From NCBI GenBank assembly GCA_947053655.1, contig CAMRTO010000009.1, positions 1 to 53,801 of the forward strand: DNA of 53,801 nucleotides. Reading direction: 5' to 3'. Positions within the stretch are counted from its first letter, which is position 1, and every line of letters begins with the position of its first letter. The DNA is from an uncultured Clostridia bacterium. GTDB taxonomy: Bacteria > Bacillota > Clostridia > Christensenellales > Borkfalkiaceae. The notes below the pieces were generated by a model, which ran no database searches, was not told the DNA's origin, and saw nothing but the letters and a program-made list of their open reading frames with translations. The position numbers and the translations under genes are program-made. Shown here in pieces: positions 1 through 8,700 of this stretch.

Positions 1-217
1 CTACGCGGAGCTGTCTCCCCAAGGAGAAGCCTTTTTTGTAAAGCGCAGGCCGCACCGCTAACCGACTGGCTGAGTAACAGTACCAATATCCTGGGGCAGT
101 CAGGTAATCGGAAGTGTACGCATTTCCCGGACTGCCGGAACGCAGCCAAGTGTAGCCTGTAAAAAGATAAAAAACCGTCGCCTTGCAAATTATACCACAG
201 AGTTTTTAAACATACAA
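1..217 (-). other. Hypervariable promoter-linked cassette D (WLRSG...VRPA)
   Basis: Read on the minus strand. A promoter-like pair is present: -35 TTGTAT at 212-217, 17-base spacer, -10 TATAAT at 189-194. Six bases later comes the conserved leader GGCGACGGTTTTT, starting at 182. The left anchor encoding TWLRSG ends at 134, an open core of 26 codons covers 56-133, and the right anchor GTGCGGCCTGCG (VRPA) lies at 44-55, continuing as LYKKG. The translated core shares only a few positions with its four sister cassettes (Tyr-Leu at core positions 10-11 and a Gly near 15), while the flanking DNA is nearly identical. The 3' end runs into a repeat (AGGCTTCTCCTTGGGGAG) that is cut by the window edge. 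No start codon sits in a position shared by all copies, so translation is doubtful. The protein pattern resembles the C-terminal end of DUF6273-like proteins; this is inference. Confidence 0.6.
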
Positions 218-530
218 TCGCATATTAAATAATTCACGGCGCAAGCGAAACGACGCTTTTGCGCACTTTTTTGTCATTCTGCGCGAGCGCAGCTTTGCAC
301 ACTTCCTTGTCATTCTGAACGAAGTGAAGAATCTTTTCAATAATAATGTGCAAAGTGAAACGAGCAATCTTTTCAATAATAATGTGCAAAGTGAAACGAG
401 CAATCTTTCAGATACTTCGCTGACGCTCAGTATGACATTGTCTGTCATTCTGAACGAAATTGTCATTCTGAACGCAGTGAAGAATCTTTTCAATTATAAT
501 ATGCAAAACGCAGTGAGCAATCTAAAACCA
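206..530. repeat. REP-like repeat cluster with 36-bp tandem duplication
   Basis: Several copies of a short interspersed motif of the form TCATTCTGAACGmAGTGAAGAATC occur in both orientations. A 36-base unit beginning ATCTTTTCAATAATAATG is exactly duplicated at 331-366 and 367-402, with a third partial copy starting at 403. Open frames across the region are low-complexity translations of the repeat and look non-coding. Such motifs are common dispersed repeats in clostridial genomes. Confidence 0.75.
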
Positions 531-608
531 AGATCCTGACGCGATTGACGCTGTGCGTAACAATCGCTATTCCGTCGCTTCGCTCCTTACGGCGAGCCTC
601 AGGATGAC
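531..608 (-). repeat. 78-bp dispersed repeat, left copy
   Basis: This segment is identical over 78 bases, in inverted orientation, to 53161-53238. It begins (minus strand) GTCATCCTGAGGCTCGCC and lies just downstream of cassette E, as the right copy lies just downstream of cassette C. Cassette plus repeat therefore form one composite unit. Confidence 0.9.
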
Positions 609-828
609 AGGATGAAGTTTTGGCAGTATGATAAGCTAACCGCTTTGTGAGTCGCAGGCCGCACAGCTTGTTTTGTGCAGGCGCGCAAACTATACTTATA
701 ACCTCCCGCCGACATGTACCAAGCAATATAAGACTCGGCATTTGAGCCGGAACGCAGCCAAGTGTAGCCCAATAAGTTATAAAAACCGTCGCCTGACATA
801 TTATAATACATATTATATTAATTGACAA
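609..828 (-). other. Hypervariable promoter-linked cassette E (WLRSG...VRPA)
   Basis: Minus strand. Promoter-like -35 TTGTCA at 823-828, 17-base spacer, -10 TATAAT at 800-805, then six bases and the leader GGCGACGGTTTTT from 793. The TWLRSG anchor is at 746-760 (WLRSG part), a 27-codon open core at 665-745, and the VRPA anchor GTGCGGCCTGCG at 653-664, continuing THKAV. Here the frame is open back to an ATG upstream of the predicted transcription start, so that ATG would not be in the RNA. The cassette lies directly behind the terminator of the minus-strand gene ending at 871, so its own promoter would be needed for strong expression. It is followed by the 78-bp dispersed repeat. Confidence 0.62.
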
Positions 829-830
829 TA

Positions 831-858
831 AAACGGCTCCGTAAAAACGGAGCCGTTT
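831..858 (-). terminator. Rho-independent terminator of the 871-2595 gene
   Basis: A perfect 12-bp stem (AAACGGCTCCGT with ACGGAGCCGTTT) and a 4-base loop lie 13 bases past the stop codon of the minus-strand gene. A short T-rich run follows on the minus strand. The -35 of cassette E starts right after it. Confidence 0.85.
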
Positions 859-870
859 TAAATTTTCAAA

Positions 871-2595
871 TTAAAGCATATTAAGTTCTTTGTACATCTT
901 GTTAAGAAGATTGTCCGAAACTATACCGCGTATTCTTCCGAGGTATATGAACACTGCGGAGAAGAACTTTCTGTTGTCGCCGCCTATTACATAGTCGGGA
1001 ACGTTGCCTATTTCGCCCTTGCTTCTTTCGATGAACGCCATGGAAAACTCTACTTTTTCATCGTTGGTAAGCTTTTTCATGAATTCGTCGGTAGGACCCT
1101 GATAAAGCGTATTTACTTTATAAACGCGCGTCTGTTCTATTACCGGCGACTCGGGCAAACTTTCCTGCGGAGTATAATAGGAAGGTTTTTCGGTTTGCGG
1201 TGCGGGGAAGTTGAACTCCTTGGCAGGCTCGTAGGATACAGAGCTTGTATATCTGGGGCTATCCGTGCGGGGTGCCGGCTGAGGAGCGGGCGCCTGTGCG
1301 GGTTTGTAGCTTTGCGGCTGCTCGTATTTTTTCGCAGTGCCGTCAAGCTCGGTTTTAATTCTGTAAGGATTTGTCTGCGAATACTCCGTGGTGGGAGGAG
1401 GGGAGTTTACGTAAGGGTTAAGTATATACTCGTTACGTACGGGCTGTTCCGCCACAGGCTCCGTAGCGGGAGCAAGCGCGGGTTCCGTATCCGCCTGCTG
1501 TGCGTCCGCCGTTACGGGGCGGGGAGGTACGGTGAAGTAATTTGCCACGTCGGGCTGCTCGTCCTCGGCAGATTTTCTGTTTTTAAGCAAATCGCGTATA
1601 AGCAGAGCGACGCTTATTGCAAGCTGAACGAATACCGCAACCGATATTACAATAAGCATTATGCCTATTTTGTACTTGCAAACGGCAACCGTTACAAAAA
1701 GGCAAACAACGCTTAACAGCTCCAAAAGGTATCTTGCGACATTGAAGGAATACCCGACACGCTTTGCGTTGGTGGAAAGACCTATAACGTCCGTAAAGAA
1801 GTTCAAAAGCACGGTCGTAGCCGTTATTATCGAAAGTATCAGCACCGCTTTGTTTTTTGCGTCGGGCATGGTATCGAACGCCAGTTTCAATTCTCCCTTG
1901 GGGCTTGCGAAAAGCAGCGATAAAAAGTCTATACCGGAGCTGTCCGCAAAGAACATCGGCGACGTCTTTGTTTTATTTGCAACTTTGATAAGAAAATCGC
2001 CTAACTTCGCGTTTACCGTAACGTAGTTGAAAAGCATAAGGAACGCTATGCAGGACAGTAACAACAGCACGGTTTTCAGCGCGCCGGAAAATTTCTTGTT
2101 TGCGCAATTGAGCACGATTAAAGCTATCAGGCTTCCGCCGAGGGGAATTATAAAGTTATAGCAGAACTTTGAATTCGGCACAAGCTGTAAACCGAGCGCA
2201 ACGTAAACAGAAAGCACAAGCACCGCCGCGCTTTCTATGGAGTAAGCGAAAACGCTTGCCATTTTCATACGCTTGACGGAACCGATAATTACGGGTATAA
2301 GCGCGAAAACCGCAAGCACCGTAACTACAAAGTAAGCAAAGGTTGTCCATGCCATAATGTCCACGGACTTTTTCATTCCGAGGAAAAATATCGGGTACGT
2401 CAGAGTAAAGGTTTTGCCGAACTTGAAAATCTGCTTTCCGGCAACGTAGTTGAATACGTCGGGAAGCTGTAACGCAAGTATATTCTTACCGTCGAATAAA
2501 GGTACGAACAGCCCCAGAAGCAAACAGACCAAAGCGATTGCGTATGTAATCAACGCTACATACTTTAACGGTTTTTTTGTTTCCGATTGTTCCAT
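871..2595 (-). CDS. Multi-pass membrane protein of unknown function
   Basis: A 574-residue protein I do not recognise. The N-terminal 350 residues hold about eight hydrophobic segments, including one near residues 12-30 and a closing block around 300-345. A cytosolic-looking linker of about 130 residues follows, rich in Pro, Gln, Ala and Tyr (residues about 370-490). The C-terminal 80 residues are soluble, helical and charged (from FMKKLTNDEKVEF to the end) and look like a small folded domain. GGAG lies 11 bases before the ATG. It is monocistronic, with a sigma-A-like promoter at 2691-2719 and a terminator at 831-858. A membrane sensor or scaffold with a cytosolic tail would fit, but that is only inference from topology. 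Confidence 0.8.
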   Translation of the reverse strand: MEQSETKKPLKYVALITYAIALVCLLLGLFVPLFDGKNILALQLPDVFNYVAGKQIFKFGKTFTLTYPIFFLGMKKSVDIMAWTTFAYFVVTVLAVFALIPVIIGSVKRMKMASVFAYSIESAAVLVLSVYVALGLQLVPNSKFCYNFIIPLGGSLIALIVLNCANKKFSGALKTVLLLLSCIAFLMLFNYVTVNAKLGDFLIKVANKTKTSPMFFADSSGIDFLSLLFASPKGELKLAFDTMPDAKNKAVLILSIITATTVLLNFFTDVIGLSTNAKRVGYSFNVARYLLELLSVVCLFVTVAVCKYKIGIMLIVISVAVFVQLAISVALLIRDLLKNRKSAEDEQPDVANYFTVPPRPVTADAQQADTEPALAPATEPVAEQPVRNEYILNPYVNSPPPTTEYSQTNPYRIKTELDGTAKKYEQPQSYKPAQAPAPQPAPRTDSPRYTSSVSYEPAKEFNFPAPQTEKPSYYTPQESLPESPVIEQTRVYKVNTLYQGPTDEFMKKLTNDEKVEFSMAFIERSKGEIGNVPDYVIGGDNRKFFSAVFIYLGRIRGIVSDNLLNKMYKELNML

Positions 2596-2690
2596 TTGGT
2601 AATTTTCTCCGTTGAATTTTTATACGCGCCGCGCCGCATGTCTGTGCGGAAGCGACAGTAACTGATTATAAGCAATTATATAATATAGTT

Positions 2691-2719
2691 ATTTTAATAC
2701 AAAACGCGCGGTATGTCAA
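2691..2719 (-). promoter_or_regulatory. Sigma-A-like promoter for the 871-2595 gene
   Basis: On the minus strand, TTGACA (2714-2719) and TAAAAT (2691-2696) are separated by 17 bases. The gene starts about 90 bases downstream. Confidence 0.65.
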
Positions 2720-2845
2720 GAAATAATCGTATATTTTTACTTTGCCGCCGCCGACTCGCGGACGTGACGCGCGCAAACCGCCTTTTTAGTATTTTACTTC
2801 CCCGCAGGTTATTTATTCGCTTCGGCCCGAATACAATAAAATATA

Positions 2846-2874
2846 TTGCAAAAAACATGCGAAAGGGTTATAAT
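2846..2874 (+). promoter_or_regulatory. Sigma-A-like promoter for the PucR-type HTH gene
   Basis: TTGCAA (2846-2851), 17-base spacer and TATAAT (2869-2874). The HTH gene begins 20 bases past the -10, with TAGGAG as ribosome-binding site. Confidence 0.65.
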
Positions 2875-2894
2875 AATTTACATAGGAGAAAAAT

Positions 2895-3260
2895 ATGATA
2901 ACTTTGACAGGTCTGCCAGTGGACGCGGACGAAATTTTATCGCACGGCAAGCATGCGGAAAATATTCCGCTTTCGGAAGTCGTTTCCGCACTCTCCGCAG
3001 AAGAAAAGGACAAGCTTCTCGGCAAGTACGACATGCGCCGCTTCGTAAAAATTTTCGAGGACGGGGAAACCATGCAGACGGTCAAAGGCTTTCTCGAAAA
3101 CGGCATGAACATATCCCTTACGGCGCGCAACACGTACATGCACCGCAATACGCTGATGTACCGTTTAAACAGAATACGCAAGATTACGGGGCTCGATCTC
3201 CGAAGCTTCGAAATGGCTGTAACGTTCCAAATTTTATATTTTCTCTATAAAAACAAGTGA
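2895..3260 (+). CDS. PucR/CdaR-type helix-turn-helix protein
   Basis: A 121-residue protein. Residues about 60-118 match the C-terminal helix-turn-helix found in PucR and CdaR regulators: an initial helix (GFLENGMNISLTA), then NTYMHRNTLMYRLNRIRKITG, then a closing helix. The family signature is the HRNTLxYRLxxI core. Full-length PucR regulators also carry sensor and GGDEF-like regions, which are absent. The N-terminal 55 residues are short and unrecognised. The start is supported by TAGGAG and a good promoter. It sits 10 bases upstream of an S41 protease gene and is probably co-transcribed. It may be a minimal DNA-binding regulator of the protease unit; its target is not visible. Confidence 0.8.
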   Translation: MITLTGLPVDADEILSHGKHAENIPLSEVVSALSAEEKDKLLGKYDMRRFVKIFEDGETMQTVKGFLENGMNISLTARNTYMHRNTLMYRLNRIRKITGLDLRSFEMAVTFQILYFLYKNK

Positions 3261-3270
3261 GGTAAAATCT

Positions 3271-4608
3271 TTGCAAAATAAAGCTGTCAAAGGTATTATA
3301 GTCGCCGTCGCCGCCGTGTGTATAGCGGCGCTTTCGTTTACGGTCGGGTTTTTTACGAACAGGTGCGCCCAAAGCAGGGAAATTTCTTCTTACCGCTGGG
3401 CGCTGGAAACCATAAATAAAAATTATTACTTCGGCGGAGTGGAGAACGGGTTTACCCAAACTTCTTTAAGCGCGATTGCGGACACTTATCTTGACAGGTA
3501 TTCCGAATATTACACCGCGGAGGAGTATAAACAGCTAATCGACAGCAACGAAGGCAAAAAATCCGGCATAGGCATAACTTACGCCTATGCGGCGGGCAAG
3601 GGAATTTATATCAGCTCGGTAACCGGCAATTCCCCCGCGGACGGGGCGGGCATGCGCGCGGGCGAATGGATTGCAAGCGGCGTGGCGGACGGAAAAACGG
3701 TAACTTTCGGGGGCGCCGACGGCGGAAAAATTTTCGGCGATTACGTGAAAGATTTTGCGGACGGGGAGGAGATGACGCTCAACTCCGTCGACGGAACGGT
3801 TTACACGGTGGCGAAAAGCCGGTTTACGGCAAGCTATACTTATCTTTGCACAAACGCGTCCGCCTGGATTTTCGACGACGCGGAGACGGGCGGCTTCTAT
3901 CTGAAGGAGGAGAGCAGCAGAAGGATTGCTTCGCTTCCCGACGGAACGGGTTATATGCGCCTTGCGCAGTTTTACGGAAGCGCGGCGGAGGAGTTTTCCT
4001 CTCTGGTATCCAAGTTCAACGCGCTCGGCTGTAAATCTCTGGTTTTGGATTTGCGCACCAACGGAGGCGGCTACGTCGACGTAATGAGCAAAATAGCGGG
4101 CGCTTTCGCCGACGGGGCGAAAAAGCCTTCCATGATAGCGCGCGACAAGCACGGCAAAGCCCAAACTGATTACTGCCAAAAGGTTACCGATTCTTCGCGT
4201 AGGATTTCAAAGGACGTAAAAATTTACGTGCTGGCAAATTCGGGTACGGCAAGCGCCTCGGAAGCGTTGATAGGCGCAATGGTCTGTTACGGAGCTTTGG
4301 AATACAAAAATATTTTTCTTTCCGACTACTCCGCAGAGTATATCGACTGGTTGAAAAGCAACAAGCAGGACGTAAAAACCGCGCAGAGCTTCGGCAAAGG
4401 CATAATGCAGTCTACGTTTACAAACCCGAGCACGGGGGAAGCGCTTAAACTGACCACCGCCAAAATTTACTGGCCCGACGGAAAAACCTGCATACACGAC
4501 GTCGGACTTACCGAAAAGGACGGTTGCACGGTTGTTAAAGACGTAAAGTGGCAGCACACCAAGGACGACGAGGAGCTTGAAAGAGTAATCGACGCTATAA
4601 AAGCCTGA
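3271..4608 (+). CDS. S41 family (C-terminal processing) peptidase
   Basis: A 445-residue membrane-anchored serine protease of the CtpA/Tsp type. Residues 5-28 form an N-terminal hydrophobic anchor, so the catalytic part should face the outside. A PDZ-like region lies around residues 90-170 (GIGITYA to the SPADGAGMRAGE stretch). The protease fold follows, with DLRTNGGGYVD around 265-275. The catalytic Ser region is NSGTASASEAL (residues 323-333) and the probable general base is Lys376 in SFGKGIMQ. The start is TTG with GAGGT upstream; no better in-frame ATG precedes the hydrophobic segment. It follows the HTH gene by 10 bases and ends at a strong terminator. The family processes C-termini of exported proteins, and in sporulating bacteria some members act as signalling proteases; the substrate here is unknown. 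Confidence 0.9.
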   Translation: MQNKAVKGIIVAVAAVCIAALSFTVGFFTNRCAQSREISSYRWALETINKNYYFGGVENGFTQTSLSAIADTYLDRYSEYYTAEEYKQLIDSNEGKKSGIGITYAYAAGKGIYISSVTGNSPADGAGMRAGEWIASGVADGKTVTFGGADGGKIFGDYVKDFADGEEMTLNSVDGTVYTVAKSRFTASYTYLCTNASAWIFDDAETGGFYLKEESSRRIASLPDGTGYMRLAQFYGSAAEEFSSLVSKFNALGCKSLVLDLRTNGGGYVDVMSKIAGAFADGAKKPSMIARDKHGKAQTDYCQKVTDSSRRISKDVKIYVLANSGTASASEALIGAMVCYGALEYKNIFLSDYSAEYIDWLKSNKQDVKTAQSFGKGIMQSTFTNPSTGEALKLTTAKIYWPDGKTCIHDVGLTEKDGCTVVKDVKWQHTKDDEELERVIDAIKA

Positions 4609-4618
4609 AAATAAATTA

Positions 4619-4650
4619 CGGCGTCCGCGCATTTGCGCGGACGCCGTTTT
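4619..4650. terminator. Bidirectional terminator between convergent genes
   Basis: A 13-base stem (CGGCGTCCGCGCA with its complement) is followed by TTTT. It lies between the S41 protease and the convergent minus-strand gene that ends at 4657. Confidence 0.85.
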
Positions 4651-4656
4651 CGGCAT

Positions 4657-4872
4657 TTAAAGCGGTTTTTTTACGGATTTGACCCTGCGGGCGGTCATCA
4701 GCAAGCAGACGAGAAAGCCTCCGTCGACCCTCGTAATTTCCAAATCGGTCTTACCGTCGCACTCAAAGTATTCTTCGGCGACCCGTTTGAAGTCTTTTAT
4801 AAAAAGCTCGCGTTCCAGCTCCGACATTTCGTCTCTGTCCAAAGAAATAATTCTGTTCGCGTTTTCGGTCAT
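4657..4872 (-). CDS. Small protein, possible MinE-like partner of the MinD-like ATPase
   Basis: A 71-residue protein whose ATG overlaps the stop of the MinD-like gene (ATGA), so the two are translationally coupled. It has a helical stretch (ELERELFIKDFKRVAEEYF) followed by a short strand pattern (DLEITRVDGGFLVCLLMT). Aligned by eye, this order resembles the C-terminal topological-specificity domain of MinE (a KDI helix, then strands around a DGD turn), but the N-terminal MinD-activating helix of classical MinE is not obvious. The assignment is inference from context and weak similarity. It could also be an unrelated small protein. Confidence 0.65.
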   Translation of the reverse strand: MTENANRIISLDRDEMSELERELFIKDFKRVAEEYFECDGKTDLEITRVDGGFLVCLLMTARRVKSVKKPL

Positions 4873-5600
4873 AGCGTTTCCCTCACTTTCCGTTTAATAT
4901 ATCCGACGGGTCCGAAGTACCTTCTGACCACGTTGCACACGTTCGCGCTTCTGGCGCGCACGACTTCCGCGGCAAGCGCAAAGGCTTTTTGCGTGGACTT
5001 TCTGCATTTACCGAGGGGCATTGAAAGGTCCTCGGGTATAACGGCTTTCAGCGGCAGGCGCAAAACCGTCGCAATTTCCTGCGCGGTCATGACTTCGCCG
5101 TTTATAATCTGTCCGCCGTTCAGTTTGTTTACGATAAGTCCGATATCTCTTATGCCGCCGTCGGACAAAATGGCTTTACAGATATCCGCGCTTTTTACGG
5201 ACGGAAGATAGGGGTCCGTCACAATCAGCGCTTCGTCGCAGTAGGGGGTGGGCAGCTTGTCCAAAAGTATGTAATCGAAAAGTCCGTCAAGCTCTGCAAG
5301 CGCCCTGTCCGCCGCCTCCGCATTTTTCAGCCCGAGCGACGAAACGAACGACAGGTTCGTGTTTTTCGGGTGCGGAACAAGCATCTGTTTTGCCCTGCAA
5401 GCCCCCTTTTCGTAATCGGCAAGGGTGTACGTCTGCATATTTGCGCAACCGCCGATAATAAGACCTCCCCCGTAAAACACGTCGCCGTCGGTTACCAGCG
5501 TTCTTTCTCCCGCGGCGGCAAGCGCGAAGCCCAGTCCCGCGGCGCAGCTTGACACGCCCGTGCCGCCCTTTATGCTTGTCATATATATCTTTTTGGCCAT
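4869..5600 (-). CDS. MinD/ParA-family ATPase-like protein lacking the P-loop lysine
   Basis: A 243-residue SIMIBI-class protein. The deviant Walker A region reads SIKGGTGVSS near residues 9-18. The signature lysine typical of MinD/ParA is kept, but the second, nucleotide-contacting lysine (KGGxGKT) is replaced by Val. Residues 30-40 (GERTLVTDGD) match the following strand with its Asp, YILLDKLP around 110 is the Walker-B-like strand, and a guanine/adenine-site strand (IGLIVNKLNGG) follows near 155. The C-terminus is basic and amphipathic, as in membrane-targeted MinD. AAAGGAG lies before the start. The loss of lysine suggests weak or no ATP hydrolysis, or unusual binding. It forms an operon with the 71-residue protein. 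Confidence 0.82.
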   Translation of the reverse strand: MAKKIYMTSIKGGTGVSSCAAGLGFALAAAGERTLVTDGDVFYGGGLIIGGCANMQTYTLADYEKGACRAKQMLVPHPKNTNLSFVSSLGLKNAEAADRALAELDGLFDYILLDKLPTPYCDEALIVTDPYLPSVKSADICKAILSDGGIRDIGLIVNKLNGGQIINGEVMTAQEIATVLRLPLKAVIPEDLSMPLGKCRKSTQKAFALAAEVVRARSANVCNVVRRYFGPVGYIKRKVRETL

Positions 5601-5722
5601 AGAGGTCTCCTTTTTACCGATTATATATAAGTGTAAAGAAAATTTAATGGTAAATACTGTCGCATCGTGTATATTTTTCTTGCCAAATGTAATAATTTTT
5701 TATTACAAAAGGTTAATTTTGT

Positions 5723-5751
5723 TTGACAGACCAAGTAAAATAATATATACT
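5723..5751 (+). promoter_or_regulatory. Sigma-A-like promoter for the giant lipoprotein
   Basis: TTGACA (5723-5728) and TATACT (5746-5751) with a 17-base spacer. The leader to the ATG is about 27 bases, with a weak AAAGG ribosome-binding site. Confidence 0.75.
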
Positions 5752-5784
5752 AAACAGGAAATTAACGTTTAAAGGTTAAATTTT

Positions 5785-8700
5785 ATGAATAAATTTGCAA
5801 AAAAATCAGCAATTATATTGCTTACCATAATCTGCACGGTTTGTCTGGCGTGCGGACTTTCTGCGTGCAAACCCAAGAAAACCCCTATAGGCACGCCCGA
5901 AAACGAAACGACTTACCGCCTGAAAACACCGGGCGACGGTTCGCTTCCCACGGCGCATACGCCTTTGGAAAATATCGGCTACATGGCTTATACGCTTGAC
6001 AACCAGCCTTATTATCATTCCTATGCACGCAACTCCTCCAAGGCTATGGGCTACGAACAGATTACCCAGTCCTGGAAGGACCACAAGGGAGAAAAGGAGA
6101 GCGGTTACGTCGGCGGCGCAACCGTAAGCTCGGATTTATCGTATTCCGCTCTTTCCAAGGCGGCGACGCAGGGCTGCTTTATCGGCAATAACGACGGATA
6201 TATGCGCGGCGGCGCAAAGCCCGGGAAGAACACGACCGCCACGACGGCGAGTTGGGACACGAAAGCGCCTACCTATTACGACAAAAAGGCTTATCTTTAT
6301 AAATACGGCGAATTCCCCAACGAAATTTCCGTTTACGTTATAAACGAAAACACTATAAAGAACGCCGAAGAAGTTATCGACAACGGCGACGGCACATACA
6401 CCCAGAAATTTTATCTCAAAAACGAGGCGGCGTGCTGGTATCAGTACGGGCTTAAAACAAGGGGCGGTCTTAAAGGCTATCCCCAGTATAAAAGTATAGT
6501 AATAACTTTCAAATTCGACGCGCAGTGGCAGATACTCGAAAGCTATTGCGAGGAAAAGACGAAAATCGCGCCCTCTGCAATGGGCGGCATCGAGACGGAT
6601 ACAACTTCCAAAACTACGGCTACTTACGCATACGGCGCGGACGCCATAGACGAGGAGCATTATTCCTATTTGGAAAATTACTATAAAGAGCACCTCGACA
6701 ATAAGGTCGTCGGCGGCGACGAAACACCCGAAGAAAAGGAACCGGACTTAACGGACATCCTCGCGGGCGGCTTTTCCAACGTTCTTACGGAGCAGGGTCA
6801 GCAGTTTAACATTTCGCTCACTTTGGGCGGAACGGCGTACGACGGTAAAATTTTTGCCCGCCTTACGGACCTTAAAGACGTTCTCGGCTCGCTTGACGTG
6901 CGCGTCGCGCTCGGCAAAGCGGGTACGGGCAAACAGGATTTGTTTATTCAGTTCGCCGGCGGAGAAATCGACGTATATTACAGTACGGACTTCGCCCTGA
7001 CGGCGAACATAGGCGCAATCGGCACGGTTATCGACCAGTTCAAGGACTGGGCAAAGCGTTTTGAAAAACCCGCTGTTGCGACTGCGGCGTATTCCACCGC
7101 GGCGGACGGTGAGGACGACGACCCTCTGGCGGGACTTCTTTCGGCTTTGAAAAAAGAAGTTACCGAAACCTCGGCAAGAATTTCACTCGTAACGGACGAT
7201 TTGCTCGGCACGGGCATCGGGGCGGACGTGAAGATAGATTTCAGCCGCACGAAGGGCGAGGAGGGCGACGTGTTCGCTTTCTCCGGCGCGACTCTCGGCG
7301 GCATTACATACAGCAATACGGGAATAAGCTTAAACGCGGCGCTCGCACCCGATAATTCGGGCGCGGCGGCTATCACGCGCGACAAATCACAGACGGCTGT
7401 CGATTTGGTGGATTACGCCAACAACGTTTACAATTTGCTTAACAGCAACACGCTTAAAGTAAGCTTCGGCATAGACGGCACAAAGGAAGGCGTTATAAAC
7501 ATGCTTTCCGGTCTGAAAATCAACGTAGACTCTTACGTGGAACTCGGTAGCGATATGGCGGCGAAGGTCGACCTTTCAATCGCTCTCGGCTCGGCTTCCG
7601 CAAAGCTTTCCGCATATTATAACGTAAATATCCATTCCGGCAGTTACGGAACGGTATACCTTACGTTAAACGAAGTCAACGGCAAACCCGTCGGCGCGCG
7701 TATCCTTTGCAACATTAATTCCACGATAGACGCGGTCAAGGACCTCGTTTCGGTCATTAACGGTCAGGCGGACGGCTCGGCTGCCGCTTACGTAGACGCA
7801 ATAGACGCACAGACGGAAAATCAGTTGGCCGTTATTATAAATAACGTACTCAATCTCGATTTTTCTAAAGTGTTCGGAGAAATATACGCGGCTAATTCCG
7901 AAATTCGCGTTTCCGTCAGCGTCGACGAGATTTTGGGCGGACTCGGCATAAATTTCGATAATATAAAATTCGGCAACGCGGCGCTTGCGCTCGGCAAAGA
8001 CGGAGCCGACCGCGCGACGTTATCTCTCGGACTTGCGGCGCTCGGTCTGGAAGTAGGCGTAACGGGTTCGGACGTAACTTTGACGGTTCCCGACGAAAGC
8101 CTTTATACGGACGTAAACGTATTTATCGGGCTTGTCAAATCCGCAGTAATCGAAGTAAATAAAATTATCGCCGCGAAAGACGTAGCATTCGACGTCGACG
8201 CGAGAATCACCGCCGACGGAGTAACGCTTGCCGTAAAGGGCAACGGTGAAGCCGTTTGGGGCGAAAAGAAGCGCGTCTCGCTCGATTTGGAAATGTACGT
8301 TGCTGACGGCACCAGCGCGGCGGCGAAGGATAAGGTTTCGGTCAAGTTCCTTTACGACGAAACGGCTTTGGACGGAAGCCTTTCGCCCGAGCAGCCCCTT
8401 GCGCTTCTTTCGGTGAACGGTCTCGGTCTTAAAATTTACCGCTCCGACGTGGACAGTCTCAAAGACTTAATAAACGAAATAAAGACTGCGCTTGCGCCTT
8501 TGCTCGGCGGAGACAAACAGACGGATACGACCGTCGCCGAAGCGGTTAATCTTTACTCGGCTTCGCTTAGTAACGTTTCCGGTATCACCGGCGCAGTGGA
8601 AAGTATTCTTCAAAGCGAAAACGTTCAAACCGTGCTTAAAACCGTTCTCGACTTTATCGGTAACCTTACGGTAGAACTTACATACGGCGACAACGGCGAA

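Noticed and set aside
599..811. Normal protein-coding gene for cassette E
   Set aside because: The only ATG codons lie upstream of the predicted transcription start, and the frame upstream of WLRSG is not shared by the five copies; in cassette C it has a stop.
609..828. Classical diversity-generating retroelement variable repeats
   Set aside because: The cores do not show the adenine-limited substitutions expected, no template/variable pair or reverse transcriptase lies in the window, and core lengths vary by whole codons. A DGR elsewhere in the genome is not excluded.
206..828. Small reading frames of 60-112 codons at the window ends
   Set aside because: They are translations of repeats in several frames, low-complexity and without ribosome-binding sites.
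2596..2894. Unmarked gene in the divergent region
   Set aside because: The short frames lack ribosome-binding sites; the stretch is explained by two divergent promoters.
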